A stretch of DNA of 64,000 nucleotides from Streptomyces sp. NRRL S-118 (GTDB taxonomy: Bacteria > Actinomycetota > Actinomycetes > Streptomycetales > Streptomycetaceae), in contig NZ_KL591010.1 in assembly GCF_000716335.1 (NCBI RefSeq), positions 17,189 through 81,188 of the forward strand. The letters run 5' to 3'. This document shows, piece after piece, positions 8,270-17,572 of the stretch (positions are counted from its first letter, which is position 1; the number at the start of each line of letters is the position of its first letter). The notes under the pieces are model-generated. The model was given only the letters and a program-made list of their open reading frames with translations. It did no database searches and was not told the DNA's origin. Made by a program: the position numbers and the translations under genes.

Positions 8270-9318
8270 GCCGGGTGCAGAACGCCAGGAGCACCGCAGC
8301 ACCGCTGATCAAGTTCAGCCTCTTCGCAACCGTCACGATCCTCGCGACCACGCTCCTCGCGGCGACCATCGTCAGCATTTCCTTCACGCCCGAGCACACG
8401 TACAAGGCCGTGTTCAGCGATGTCACCAGCCTGGAGGAGGGCGACGACATCCGGGTGGCCGGCGTGCGCGTCGGTGAGGTCGAGTCCATAAGGATCAAAC
8501 ACAGCCGGATCAAGGACCGGACGCTCGCCGAGGTGACCTTCACGGTCACCGAGGACCGTCCGCTGCTCACCGGCACCGGTGCGGTCATCCGTTACCGCAG
8601 CCTGGTCGGCCAGCGGTACATCGCGCTGACGGAGGGCGCGGGCGACGGCACGAGGCTGCCGCCCGGCTCCACGATCCCGCTGCAGCGCACCCAGCCGGCG
8701 CTGGACCTCAACGCGCTCCTGAACGGCTTCAAGCCGCTCTTCGCGGCGCTCAGCCCGAAGGACGTCAACCAGCTCGCCACCGAGATCATCAAGACGCTCC
8801 AGGGCGAGGGCGGCACGGTGAACAGCCTGCTCGCGCACACGGCCTCGCTGACCACCACGCTCGCCGACCGCGACCAGCTGATCGGCTCGGTGATCGACAA
8901 CCTCAACACCGTCCTGGCGACGCTGGACAAGCGCGGGGCCCGCTTCTCCGGACTGATCCAGCAGCTCCAGCGGGTGATCTCCGGCCTGTCCGCCGACCGC
9001 AAGCCCATCGGCGAGTCGCTGGTGAACATCGGCAACCTGACAGCGGCCACGTCCGGGCTGCTGGCGGACGCCCGGCCGCCGCTGAAGGACGACATCGCCG
9101 AGCTGACCGAGCTCACCGGAACGCTGAACAAGAACGAGAAGACCGTGGAGGGCGTGCTGAAGCGGCTGCCGAACAAGCTCGACAAGCTGACGAGGACCGC
9201 CTCGTACGGCTCATGGTTCAACTTCTACCTCTGTGACTTCGACGGCCGGATCGTGCTGCCGAGGACCGGGGAAGTCATCACCCCGGAGTTCCACGTGGCC
9301 CGTGCGAGGTGCGCATGA
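8266..9318 (+). CDS. MCE family protein 2 (MceB position)
   Basis: 350 residues: N-terminal anchor (about 12-38), MCE domain (about 42-120) with the GDDIRVAGVRVGEV motif, then a helical region rich in leucine heptads and the Mce-typical C-terminal segment YGSWFNFYLCDFDGR. The last motif recurs in the next protein as NGRWFDSYIQN, marking the MceB/MceC pair. ATG start at 8266 overlaps the preceding stop. It is expected to be one chain of a hetero-hexameric tube that carries lipid between the outer layer and the permease. Confidence 0.9.
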   Translation: MSRVQNARSTAAPLIKFSLFATVTILATTLLAATIVSISFTPEHTYKAVFSDVTSLEEGDDIRVAGVRVGEVESIRIKHSRIKDRTLAEVTFTVTEDRPLLTGTGAVIRYRSLVGQRYIALTEGAGDGTRLPPGSTIPLQRTQPALDLNALLNGFKPLFAALSPKDVNQLATEIIKTLQGEGGTVNSLLAHTASLTTTLADRDQLIGSVIDNLNTVLATLDKRGARFSGLIQQLQRVISGLSADRKPIGESLVNIGNLTAATSGLLADARPPLKDDIAELTELTGTLNKNEKTVEGVLKRLPNKLDKLTRTASYGSWFNFYLCDFDGRIVLPRTGEVITPEFHVARARCA

Positions 9319-10334
9319 AGCTCCGGATACCGAGGCGCAGGCCCCGCACGGGCATGGTCCCGTTCCGCGACCGGAACCCGGTGACCATCGGCGCGGCCGG
9401 ACTCACGGCCCTCGCGCTGCTGACCGTCGCCGCGTTCAACGCCGACGGCCTGCCGCTGATCGGCGACGGCGACACGTACAGCGCGGCCTTCTCCGAGGCG
9501 GGCGGTCTGAAGCCCGGTGACGAGGTGCGGATCGCCGGGGTGAAGGTGGGCAAGGTCGACGAGGTGGATCTGGACGGCGACCACGTGAAGGTGGTCTTCC
9601 GGGTCAAGGGCGACCCCGCCCTCGGTACCCGGACGGGCGCCGCCATCCGCATCAAGACGATCCTGGGCGCCAAGTACCTCGCCCTGGAGCCGAAGGGCCC
9701 CGGGCAGCTCGAGCCGGGCAGCGAGATCCCGCTGAACCGCACGACTCCGGCGTACGACGTGGTCACGGCTTTCAGCGAGCTCACCACGACCGCGGAGGAG
9801 GTGGACACCGAGCGGCTGGCGACGGCCCTGGACACCATCTCCACGACGTTCGAGGATTCGCCCGCCGAGGTGCGGGCCTCCATCCAGGGGCTGTCGAGGA
9901 TCTCCCGGACGGTCGCCTCCCGCGACCAGGCGCTGCGCGAGCTGCTGCAGCACGCCAACGGGGTGAGCGGGGTGCTCGCCGAGCGCTCCGGCGAGTTCTC
10001 GAAGCTGGTCGAGGACGGCGACAAGCTGTTCACGGAGATCGCCGACCGGCGGGCCGCGATCCATGCGCTGCTCAAGACCTCGGCCGCCCTCGGCATACAG
10101 CTGTCCGGGCTGGTCCGGGACAACAAGAAGGAGATCGGTCCGGCGCTGAAGGGCCTCAACACGGTGGTGGCGATGCTCGAACGCAACCAGGCGAGCCTCG
10201 ACCGCGCCATCAAGCTGATGGCGCCCTACGTCCGGGTCTTCACCAACACCCTCGGCAACGGCCGCTGGTTCGACAGCTACATCCAGAACATGGTCGCCGC
10301 TCCGGTGGTCCCGCGCTCGGGAGGTACCTCATGA
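9315..10334 (+). CDS. MCE family protein 3 (MceC position)
   Basis: 339 residues: basic N-terminus, one transmembrane helix (about 24-42), MCE domain with GDEVRIAGVKVGKVDEV (near 70) and a long helical C-terminal part ending in the RWFDSYI motif. Among two nearby starts, ATG 9315 has GAGG five bases upstream and overlaps the previous stop as ATGA, matching the rest of the operon. No irregularities. Confidence 0.9.
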   Translation: MKLRIPRRRPRTGMVPFRDRNPVTIGAAGLTALALLTVAAFNADGLPLIGDGDTYSAAFSEAGGLKPGDEVRIAGVKVGKVDEVDLDGDHVKVVFRVKGDPALGTRTGAAIRIKTILGAKYLALEPKGPGQLEPGSEIPLNRTTPAYDVVTAFSELTTTAEEVDTERLATALDTISTTFEDSPAEVRASIQGLSRISRTVASRDQALRELLQHANGVSGVLAERSGEFSKLVEDGDKLFTEIADRRAAIHALLKTSAALGIQLSGLVRDNKKEIGPALKGLNTVVAMLERNQASLDRAIKLMAPYVRVFTNTLGNGRWFDSYIQNMVAAPVVPRSGGTS

Positions 10335-11515
10335 AAGCGACCCGGCTGAAAGCGCCCCGGCTGAACCTGCGCAGGGTGAGCCTGCGCCGGGTGAACCCGC
10401 GCCGCGCGGTGACCCTGATCGTCGCGCTCGCGGTCGTCGCCGCGGCCGGCGTGGTGCTGTGGCCGCGGGCGGACCCGGTCCGGGTCACCGCGTACTTCCC
10501 GCGCACCGTCGGCATCCATCCGGGCTCCGACGTACGGGTGCTGGGCGTGCGGATCGGCGAGGTCGGGGACATCACCCCGCAGGGCGAGCGGGTGCGGGTG
10601 ACGCTGGAGTACGACCCCGGGCGCAAGGTCCCGGCGGACGCCCGGGCGGCCATCATCAACTCCTCGGTGGTCAGCGACCGTTACGTACAGCTTCTGCCGG
10701 TGTACCGGGGCGGGCCGCAGATGCGTGACGGTGACGTCATCCCGGAGCAGCGCACGGCGGTGCCCGTGGAGCTGGACCGGGTCTTCGACAGCCTGCACAC
10801 GACGGCGGAGGCGCTCGGCCCGCGCGGCGCCAACAAGGACGGCTCGCTGTCCCGGCTGCTGGGTGTGAGCGCGGACAACCTCGAAGGGCAGGGCGCCCAG
10901 CTGCACCGGACGGTGGAGGACCTGTCCCTGGCGGTGACGACACTGTCCGACGGCCGGCAGGACCTGTTCTCCACGGTCCGCAACCTCCAGGTGTTCACAG
11001 CGGCGCTGGCCGCCGACGACAAGAGCGTGCGGTCCTTCAACGACAGCCTGGCGACGGTCGCCGGCCAGCTCGCGGCCGAGCGCAAGGACCTCGCGGCCGC
11101 GCTGCGGCACCTGGGGGTGGCGCTGGCCGACGTGTCCGAGTTCGTACGGAACAACAAGAAGGCGCTGACGTCGAACGTGGAGGGTCTGAGCAAGGTCACC
11201 AAGGTGCTGGTCACGCAGCGTGCCGCGCTGGCGGAGCTGCTGGAGGTGGCTCCGACCGGGCTGTCGAACCTGCAGAACGCCTACAACCCGTCCTCAGGGA
11301 CTCTCGACACCCGCAACAACCCCGACCACCCGCAGGACCCGGCCTCGCTGCTGTGCTCCCTGCTCAGCACGACGGGCGAGGCGAAGGCGGCGGACTGCAA
11401 GGAGCTGAAGGAGCTGTTCGACTCGCTGCCGGAGCCGGTGCCGTCCGCGGCGCCGGTCGCCGGGACCGGCTCGATCGACCGGACGCTGGGCGGAATCCTG
11501 GGGGCGGACGCATGA
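10331..11515 (+). CDS. MCE family protein 4 (MceD position)
   Basis: 394 residues. The N-terminus is unusually basic and repetitive (alternating LKAPRL, LRRVS, LRRVN units) before the membrane helix (about 27-45). The MCE domain contains GSDVRVLGVRIGEVGDI, and a coiled helical region follows. Overlaps both neighbours by four bases. The duplicated Arg-rich positions give strong positive-inside topology, consistent with the bulk lying outside the membrane. Confidence 0.9.
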   Translation: MKATRLKAPRLNLRRVSLRRVNPRRAVTLIVALAVVAAAGVVLWPRADPVRVTAYFPRTVGIHPGSDVRVLGVRIGEVGDITPQGERVRVTLEYDPGRKVPADARAAIINSSVVSDRYVQLLPVYRGGPQMRDGDVIPEQRTAVPVELDRVFDSLHTTAEALGPRGANKDGSLSRLLGVSADNLEGQGAQLHRTVEDLSLAVTTLSDGRQDLFSTVRNLQVFTAALAADDKSVRSFNDSLATVAGQLAAERKDLAAALRHLGVALADVSEFVRNNKKALTSNVEGLSKVTKVLVTQRAALAELLEVAPTGLSNLQNAYNPSSGTLDTRNNPDHPQDPASLLCSLLSTTGEAKAADCKELKELFDSLPEPVPSAAPVAGTGSIDRTLGGILGADA

Positions 11516-12840
11516 GCGGCGGACGCACGAGGGGCCTGCGGGTGACCGCGGTGGTGTGGTCGGCCGCCGGCTCGCTGCTGCTGTCGGGCTGCGAGTTCGA
11601 CGGCCTGTACGACGTCGGGCTGCCGGGCGGCGCGGCCGCCGACGGCAACGCCTACCGGGTGACGGTCGAGTTCCGGGACGTGCTCGACCTGGTGCCGCAG
11701 TCCGCGGTGAAGGTGAACAACGTGACCGTGGGCGCGGTCGAGAAGGTGGAGCTGGACGGCTGGCACGCGCGGGTGCGGCTGCGGATCGCGGATTCGGTGA
11801 AGCTGCCGGGCAACGCGGTCGCCGAACTGCGCCAGACCAGCATGCTCGGCGAGAAGTACGTGGCGCTGTCGGCGCCGGTGAACGTGGCGCCGGCCGGACG
11901 GCTGGCGGACGGCGCGCGGATCCCGCTGTCGCGCTCCGGCCGCAACCCGGAGATCGAGGAGGTGCTCTCCGCCCTCTCCGCACTGCTCAACGGCGGAGGC
12001 GTCGCCCAGCTCAGGACGATCAGCACGGAACTCAACAAGGCCCTGGAAGGGCGGGAGAACCGGGTCAAGTCGCTGTTGAAGGAGCTGGACGTCTTCATCG
12101 GCGGGCTCGACTCGCAGCGCACGGAGATCGTCCGCGCCCTGAACGGCATCGACCGGCTCTCCAAGCGGCTCGCGGCGGAGAAGAAGACGATCGCGGCGGC
12201 CGTCGACACCATGCCGCCCGCGCTGAAGGTCCTGGCGGACCAGCGGCGCAAGCTGACGGCGATGCTCACGTCCCTGTCGGCGCTCAGCACCACGGGGACG
12301 AAGGTGATCAACGCGTCGCGCGCCGACGTGGTGGCCAATCTGCGAAGCCTGCGGCCGGTCCTGGAGCAGCTGAACAAGGCGGGCGACGACCTGCCGAACG
12401 CCCTGGAGCTGATGACGACGTATCCCTTCCCGCGCAATGCCGTGGACGCGATCAAGGGCGACTACGTCAATCTCAGGATCACCGCCGATCTGGATCTGGC
12501 GAGCATCTACGGAAACCTCGACGACGAGAAGCCGGCCGAGCCCGGCGTGCCGGGGGTGCCCGGGCTCCCCGACGCACCCGGCCTGCCCGGGGTGCCGGAG
12601 GTGCCCGGCGTGCCGGACGTACCGGGGGTGCCCGGTGCGCCGACGCCCACGGCGGCGCCACGGCCGCCCGGCGTCCCGGCTCCCTCGGCGCCCCCGGGGG
12701 GCGGGGAGGGGCTCTGCCCGCCGGTGTGCGCCGGTACGCAGGTGTCCCACGCGGGCCACGAGGGCGGGGACGGCGGCGGCTTCCCCGCCGGGATCGACAT
12801 CGCGCTCGCGGAACTGATGCTGAAGGGGATGCAACCGTGA
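11512..12840 (+). CDS. MCE family lipoprotein (MceE position)
   Basis: 442 residues. The signal ends in a lipobox LLSGC with Cys27, so it should be lipid-anchored, the usual feature of the fifth Mce protein (LprK-type). MCE domain at about 43-120 (VKVNNVTVGAVEKV), helical region to about 325, then a Pro/Gly/Val-rich repeat segment (PGVPGVPGLP-like, residues 344-385) and a C-terminal Cys pair (LCPPVC). Overlaps the preceding and following genes by four bases. Confidence 0.92.
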   Translation: MSGGRTRGLRVTAVVWSAAGSLLLSGCEFDGLYDVGLPGGAAADGNAYRVTVEFRDVLDLVPQSAVKVNNVTVGAVEKVELDGWHARVRLRIADSVKLPGNAVAELRQTSMLGEKYVALSAPVNVAPAGRLADGARIPLSRSGRNPEIEEVLSALSALLNGGGVAQLRTISTELNKALEGRENRVKSLLKELDVFIGGLDSQRTEIVRALNGIDRLSKRLAAEKKTIAAAVDTMPPALKVLADQRRKLTAMLTSLSALSTTGTKVINASRADVVANLRSLRPVLEQLNKAGDDLPNALELMTTYPFPRNAVDAIKGDYVNLRITADLDLASIYGNLDDEKPAEPGVPGVPGLPDAPGLPGVPEVPGVPDVPGVPGAPTPTAAPRPPGVPAPSAPPGGGEGLCPPVCAGTQVSHAGHEGGDGGGFPAGIDIALAELMLKGMQP

Positions 12841-14117
12841 TCACACGTACGGTCAAGGCCCAGCTCCTCGCCTTCGCCCTGGTGACCGCCGTCGGCGTCT
12901 CGTACGTCGGCGCCCGGTACACCGGGATCGTCGACGCCCTCCTCGACCGCGGCTACACCGTGCGTGCCGACTTCGCCGACTCCGGGGGCGTCTTCGCGGG
13001 CGCCGAGGTCACCTATCGCGGTGTGCCGGTGGGCCGGGTCGGCGAGCTGCGGCTGACCGGGGGCGACGGGGTGCAGGTCGTCCTGGACATCGAGGACGGG
13101 GCGCGGATCCCGGCGGACACCGTCGCGGTGGTGGCGAACCGTTCCGCGGTGGGCGAGCAGTACGTCGACCTCCAGCCGCGCGGCCCGGGCGGCCCGTACC
13201 TGCGGGAGGGCAGCACCATCCCCCGCCGGGACACGCGCGTACCGCTGCCGGCCACGGACCTCGTCCTCAGCCTGGACCGGCTGGTGAACTCCGTCGGCAA
13301 GGAGGACCTGCGGATCACGGTGGACGAACTGGGCAAGGCGTTCGCGGGCACCGGGCCGGAGCTGAGCAGGCTGGTGGACTCCGGCAACCGGCTGGTGGAG
13401 TCCGCGTCCGAATCGCTTCCGCAGACGGTCTCCCTGATCGAGGACTCGCGGACGGTCCTGAGGACCCAGGCCGACCAGGGCTCGGCCATCAAGGCCTTCT
13501 CCAGGGACCTGGCCGCGCTGACCGCGGAGCTGAAGTCGAGTGACGGTGACATCCGCCGGCTGATCGGCGCGGGCGCGCCCGCCGCGCAGGAGGTCGACTC
13601 GCTGCTGACGTCCACCCGGCCCCATGTGCCGGTCCTGCTCGGCAATCTCATCAGCGGCGGACAGGTCACGGTGGCGCGGCTGCCCGGTGTCGAGCAGGCG
13701 CTGGTCACCTTCCCCGTGGTGGTGGCCGGCAGCCACACCGTGATCCCCGGTGACGGCACCACCCACTTCGGGCTGGTCGTCGGCGCCGACGGTCCCCCCG
13801 CGTGCCGCCAGGGGTACGACACGCAGCGGCGCGACCCGTCCGACACGAGCGAGCGCCCGGCGAACACGGGCGCGCACTGCTCGGCGCCGCGTGGCGCGCA
13901 GACGTCCGTGCGCGGTGCGCAGAACGCGCCGGGGCCCTCGGGCCGTGCCCGTGCCGGCGGCGCGGGCACGGCCGCATTCGTCACCCCGTACGACCCCGCG
14001 ACCGGCACGGCCGCCGGTCCGGGCGGATCGCTCGTCGAGATCGGCTCGACGGGCGGCGAACAGAGCGTGTTCGGAAAGGACTCTTGGCAATGGCTGCTGG
14101 TCGGACCGATGGCATGA
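12837..14117 (+). CDS. MCE family protein 6 (MceF position)
   Basis: 426 residues from GTG 12837, overlapping the lipoprotein stop. N-terminal transmembrane helix, MCE domain with GAEVTYRGVPVGRVGEL, helical region, and an extended C-terminal part with SAPRGAQ and low-complexity Gly/Ala/Pro stretches. It completes the six-member set expected for one hetero-hexamer. Its last 28 bases overlap the next gene if that gene starts at 14090. Confidence 0.9.
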   Translation: MITRTVKAQLLAFALVTAVGVSYVGARYTGIVDALLDRGYTVRADFADSGGVFAGAEVTYRGVPVGRVGELRLTGGDGVQVVLDIEDGARIPADTVAVVANRSAVGEQYVDLQPRGPGGPYLREGSTIPRRDTRVPLPATDLVLSLDRLVNSVGKEDLRITVDELGKAFAGTGPELSRLVDSGNRLVESASESLPQTVSLIEDSRTVLRTQADQGSAIKAFSRDLAALTAELKSSDGDIRRLIGAGAPAAQEVDSLLTSTRPHVPVLLGNLISGGQVTVARLPGVEQALVTFPVVVAGSHTVIPGDGTTHFGLVVGADGPPACRQGYDTQRRDPSDTSERPANTGAHCSAPRGAQTSVRGAQNAPGPSGRARAGGAGTAAFVTPYDPATGTAAGPGGSLVEIGSTGGEQSVFGKDSWQWLLVGPMA

Positions 14118-14674
14118 CAGGGGCAGGCGGCGGGCCGTTCGGGGACGCCCGGCGGTGGCTCGGCGGGGCCCGGGCCCTGCTGCGGGAGGCCGCGCGGCGC
14201 GGCAGGGCGCTGCCGGCCACGCTCGCGGTGGCGACGGTCGCGGTGACGGCCGCGTCCGGCTGGCTGACTTTTCAGGTGCACGAGCAGCGGACGGAGGAGC
14301 AGCGGCGCCACGACATCCTGGCCGCGGCGCGGCAGTCGGCGCTGAACTTCACCTCGCTCGACCACCGGCACTACAAGCGGGACAGCGACAACGTCCTGAA
14401 GGGCGCCACGGGCGAGTTCAAGGAGCAGTTCGCCGCGCAGACGGCGCAGCTGACGAAGCTGGTCGCCGCCAACAAGTCGGTGTCGGAAGGACAGGTGCTG
14501 GAGGCGGGCATCGTCCGCGCCGACGAGCGTTCGGCGCGCGTGCTGGTGGTCGCCGACAGCAAGGTGACCAACACCGCCGCCCCGCAGGGCCAGGCCCGTA
14601 CGTACCGGCTCCAGCTCGATCTCGTACGCGAGGAGGGGCGCTGGCTGACGTCCGGCGTCGAGTTCGTCGGCTGA
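14090..14674 (+). CDS. Mce-associated membrane protein 1
   Basis: 194 residues with one transmembrane helix (about 45-62) followed by a soluble domain. The domain carries the pattern of Mce-associated (Mas) proteins: DILAAARQSALNFTSLDH, then DNVLKGATGEFKEQF and a C-terminal WLTSGVEFVG strand. I chose ATG 14090 because GGAAAGGA stands nine bases upstream; ATG 14114 overlapping the previous stop is a fair alternative. Mas proteins support Mce complexes in mycobacteria; the detailed role is not known here. Confidence 0.82.
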   Translation: MAAGRTDGMTGAGGGPFGDARRWLGGARALLREAARRGRALPATLAVATVAVTAASGWLTFQVHEQRTEEQRRHDILAAARQSALNFTSLDHRHYKRDSDNVLKGATGEFKEQFAAQTAQLTKLVAANKSVSEGQVLEAGIVRADERSARVLVVADSKVTNTAAPQGQARTYRLQLDLVREEGRWLTSGVEFVG

Positions 14675-14725
14675 CATGCGTCGGCCGGCACGCCGGCCGG
14701 TCCACCCCCTCGAAAGGAGAGATCC

Positions 14726-15514
14726 GTGGTGAACACCACCATCCGGGGCCGCGGTGCCGGCTCCCCCGCCCGCCGCTCCCTGTCCGCGGCCGCCCGGGCG
14801 GCGGCCAGGCGCGCCGACCGGGCCGAGAGCGCCGCGCCACGCCCGGACGAGGCGACAGCGGTGTCCGGGCGCACCTTGCGGGTCCAGGACGAGCCGGCGG
14901 CGGCCGAGGCGCCTTCTCCGGATCCGGACTGGGAGGCGCCGGGCCCGGACGATCCCGACGAGGCGGCGGCGTCCGGGGCGGCGGCCCCCGCCGGCAGGGC
15001 CCCGAGGGTGCGGCTGCGCACCCTGTGGCTCACCGCGCTGGCCGTGCTGCTCGTGGCGGGGCTGGTCGCTCTCGCCCTGCTGGTGCGGGCCCACGGCGAC
15101 GGGCAGGGCGCCGAGCGGGCGCGGGTGCAGGCGGCGGAGGCGGCGCGCAAGGCGGCGCCCGTGGTCCTGTCGTACGACTACCGCCGCCTGGACCGGGACT
15201 TCACGGCGGCGCGGGCGCATCTGACCGGCACCTTCCGTGACGAGTACCGCAGGACCACCACGACCGTCGTGGCTCCGACGGCGAAGAAGTACCGGGGCGT
15301 GGTCAAGGCGTCGGTGGTGGAGCCGCCGGACGGCGGCGCTCCGGCGGTGTCGGTGGTCTCGGCCTCGCCGGAGCGGGCCGTCGTGCTGCTCTTCGTCAAC
15401 CAGGTCACCACGAGCACCCAGGTGCCGGGTCCGCGGGTGGACCTGAACCGGGTGCGGATGACGCTGACGCTCACGCCGGGGGGCTGGAAGGTGAGCGCCG
15501 TCGACGCACTGTGA
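14726..15514 (+). CDS. Mce-associated membrane protein 2
   Basis: 262 residues. A long charged Ala/Pro/Asp-rich cytoplasmic part (1-92) precedes a transmembrane helix (about 93-117) and a Mas-type outer domain (SYDYRRLDRDFTAARAHLTG, then YRGVVKASVVE). GTG 14726 lies five bases after AAGGAGA. It is separated from Mas 1 by 51 bp and is the last gene of the Mce operon, with a strong terminator 34 bp beyond its stop. Confidence 0.82.
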   Translation: MVNTTIRGRGAGSPARRSLSAAARAAARRADRAESAAPRPDEATAVSGRTLRVQDEPAAAEAPSPDPDWEAPGPDDPDEAAASGAAAPAGRAPRVRLRTLWLTALAVLLVAGLVALALLVRAHGDGQGAERARVQAAEAARKAAPVVLSYDYRRLDRDFTAARAHLTGTFRDEYRRTTTTVVAPTAKKYRGVVKASVVEPPDGGAPAVSVVSASPERAVVLLFVNQVTTSTQVPGPRVDLNRVRMTLTLTPGGWKVSAVDAL

Positions 15515-15548
15515 CGGGTCGGTCCCGTAGGACCGCACAGGGATCCCA

Positions 15549-15585
15549 GGCGCCTTCCGGGCCATCGTCCGGAAGGCGCCCTTTT
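15549..15585 (+). terminator. Rho-independent terminator of the Mce operon
   Basis: A perfect 12-bp stem (15549-15560 with 15569-15580, GGCGCCTTCCGG pairing) with an 8-base loop is followed by CTTTTG. It closes the Mce operon and insulates it from hyi. Confidence 0.9.
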
Positions 15586-15609
15586 GTGTGCCCGTATCGC
15601 GAGCCGGTC

Positions 15610-15674
15610 TTGACAGCCCACCACCACCCCGGGCAATCTTCCGTTAAGCAGAAATGAACTTCCGCAATACGGAA
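15610..15674 (+). promoter_or_regulatory. hyi-glxR promoter with paired TTCCG-N5-CGGAA boxes
   Basis: A consensus -35 TTGACA stands at 15610-15615, with a weak -10 candidate CAATCT at 15634. Two inverted repeats follow: TTCCG-TTAAG-CAGAA (15639-15653, one mismatch) and the perfect TTCCG-CAATA-CGGAA (15660-15674). Their starts are 21 bp apart, two helical turns, so two dimers would bind the same face. The second box runs into the AAGGAG ribosome site of hyi. The same arrangement precedes gcl. The repeats suggest the IclR-family regulator AllR, known for glyoxylate/allantoin genes in S. coelicolor; that link is inference. Confidence 0.75.
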
Positions 15675-15691
15675 GGAGCGCCGAACCCCTC

Positions 15692-16531
15692 ATGGGATAC
15701 ACGGACCAGCGCTTCGATGTGAACCTGTCGATCCTCTTCACGGAACTCCCGCTCCTGGAGCGCCCCGCGGCCGCCGCCGCGGCGGGCTTCACCGCGGTCG
15801 AGCTGTGGTGGCCCTGGATCGAGACGCCCACGCCCGACCAGAGCGAGCTCGACGCCCTGAAGAAGGCGCTGGACGACGCCGGCACCCGGCTGGTGGGCCT
15901 GAACTTCTACGCCGGCGCCCTTCCGGGACCGGACCGCGGCGCCCTCTCCGTACCTGGTGAGGAGTCGGACCGCTTCCGCGCCAACATCGACGTGGCCGCG
16001 GACTTCGCCGCCTCGGTCGGCTGCAAGGCGCTCAACGCGCTGTACGGCAACCGCGTCGAGGGCGTCGACCCGGCCGCCCAGGACGAGCTCGCCCTGGCGA
16101 ACCTGGTCACCGCGGCCCGCGCCGCCGACCGGGTCGGCGCCATCCTCCTGATCGAGACGCTGAACAAGCCGGAGTCGCCGCTCTACCCGCTGGTGAGCGC
16201 CCCGGCCGCGATCGAGGTCGTGGACAAGGTGAACGCGGCGACCGGCCTCGGGAACGCCAAGTTCCTCCTCGACATCTACCACCTGTCGATGAACGGCGAG
16301 GACGTCACCCAGGTCATCGAGGCGTACGCGGCGAAGACCGGCCACGTCCAGATCGCCGACAACCCGGGCCGCGGCGCGCCCGGCACCGGCTCGCTGCCGC
16401 TGGAGGAGCTGCTCGACCAGCTCGCGAAGGCCGGCTACGACGGCTGGGTCGGCCTGGAGTACAAGGCCGGCGACCGCCCGAGCGCCGAGTCCTTCGACTG
16501 GCTCCCCGCCGAGGCCCGCGCCGCCCGCTGA
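15692..16531 (+). CDS. hyi: Hydroxypyruvate isomerase
   Basis: Interconverts hydroxypyruvate and tartronate semialdehyde, next to glyoxylate carboligase chemistry. The 279-residue protein is a xylose-isomerase-like TIM barrel with the family motifs VNLSILFTELPLLERP at the N-terminus, LIETLNKPESPLYPL (metal-ligand Glu), FLLDIYHLSMNGEDV, HVQIADNPGRGAPGTG and GLEYKAG (last ligand Glu). ATG 15692 follows AAGGAG by about 12 bases. The next gene, glxR, begins 36 bp downstream and is surely co-transcribed. Confidence 0.94.
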   Translation: MGYTDQRFDVNLSILFTELPLLERPAAAAAAGFTAVELWWPWIETPTPDQSELDALKKALDDAGTRLVGLNFYAGALPGPDRGALSVPGEESDRFRANIDVAADFAASVGCKALNALYGNRVEGVDPAAQDELALANLVTAARAADRVGAILLIETLNKPESPLYPLVSAPAAIEVVDKVNAATGLGNAKFLLDIYHLSMNGEDVTQVIEAYAAKTGHVQIADNPGRGAPGTGSLPLEELLDQLAKAGYDGWVGLEYKAGDRPSAESFDWLPAEARAAR

Positions 16532-16567
16532 CCTCCTTCCGCACCACCAGTTCTGAGAGGCACCCTC

Positions 16568-17485
16568 ATGAGCAAGCTCGCTGATTCCTCCCGGTCCACC
16601 CGCCCGGCGATCGCGTGGATCGGCCTCGGCATCATGGGCTCCCCCATGTCCGAGAACCTGATCAAGGCCGGCTACAGCGTCACCGGCTTCACCCTGGAGC
16701 AGGACAAGCTGGACCGCCTGGCCGCGGCCGGCGGCACCGCCGCCGCCTCGATCGCCGAGGCCGTCGGGGGCGCCGACGTGATCATCACGATGGTGCCCGC
16801 CTCCCCGCAGGTCGAGGCCATCGCGTACGGCCCCGACGGCATCCTGGAGAACGCCAGGTCCGGCGCCCTGCTGATCGACATGTCGTCGATCACCCCGCAG
16901 ACCTCCGTCGACCTGGCCAAGGCCGCCCGGGAGAAGGGGATCCGCGTTCTGGACGCCCCCGTCTCCGGCGGCGAGGCCGGCGCCATCGAGGCGGTGCTGT
17001 CGATCATGGTCGGTGGCGAGCAGGCCGACTTCGAGACGGCCAGGCCGATCCTCGAGGCCCTCGGCAAGACGATCGTGCTGTGCGGCCCGCACGGCTCCGG
17101 CCAGACGGTGAAGGCCGCCAACCAGCTCATCGTGGCGGTCAACATCCAGGCGTGCGCCGAGGCCGTGGTCTTCCTGGAGAAGTCCGGCGTGGACCTCACC
17201 GCCGCCCTGGACGTCCTCAACGGCGGCCTGGCCGGCTCCACGGTGCTGACCCGCAAGAAGGACAACTTCCTGAACCGCGACTTCAGGCCGGGCTTCCGCA
17301 TCGACCTTCACCACAAGGACATGGGCATCGTCACCGACGCCGCCCGCAACGTGGGTGCGGCCCTTCCCGTCGGCGCCGTGGTCGCCCAGCTGGTCGCCTC
17401 CCTGCGCGCCCAGGGCGACGGCGGCCTGGACCACTCGGCCCTGCTGCGCGCCGTCGAGCGTCTCTCCGGCCGGCAGGTCGCCTGA
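16568..17485 (+). CDS. glxR: 2-hydroxy-3-oxopropionate (tartronate semialdehyde) reductase
   Basis: Reduces tartronate semialdehyde made by Gcl to D-glycerate. 305 residues, beta-hydroxyacid dehydrogenase family: dinucleotide-binding IGLGIMGSPMSENL (residues 18-31), substrate motif DAPVSGGEAGA, catalytic-Lys helix GSGQTVKAANQLIV and the FRIDLHHKDMGI segment. ATG 16568 after GAGAGG. Together with hyi and the distant gcl it channels glyoxylate from ureide breakdown into central metabolism. Confidence 0.93.
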   Translation: MSKLADSSRSTRPAIAWIGLGIMGSPMSENLIKAGYSVTGFTLEQDKLDRLAAAGGTAAASIAEAVGGADVIITMVPASPQVEAIAYGPDGILENARSGALLIDMSSITPQTSVDLAKAAREKGIRVLDAPVSGGEAGAIEAVLSIMVGGEQADFETARPILEALGKTIVLCGPHGSGQTVKAANQLIVAVNIQACAEAVVFLEKSGVDLTAALDVLNGGLAGSTVLTRKKDNFLNRDFRPGFRIDLHHKDMGIVTDAARNVGAALPVGAVVAQLVASLRAQGDGGLDHSALLRAVERLSGRQVA

Positions 17486-17572
17486 CCGGGCGGGTCCCCG
17501 CGGCTCACCCCGAGGGCCCGACGGCACCCGTGAGGACCTGACCCTCCGCCTCCCGACGGCTCTCCCCTCTGC

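Noticed and set aside
13013..15565. 850-codon reverse frame opposite the last mce and Mas genes
   Set aside because: Composition typical of an antisense frame; forward genes have motifs and overlaps.
15610..15691. Possible riboswitch before hyi
   Set aside because: The conserved elements are DNA palindromes at the promoter, with too little leader RNA left for an aptamer.
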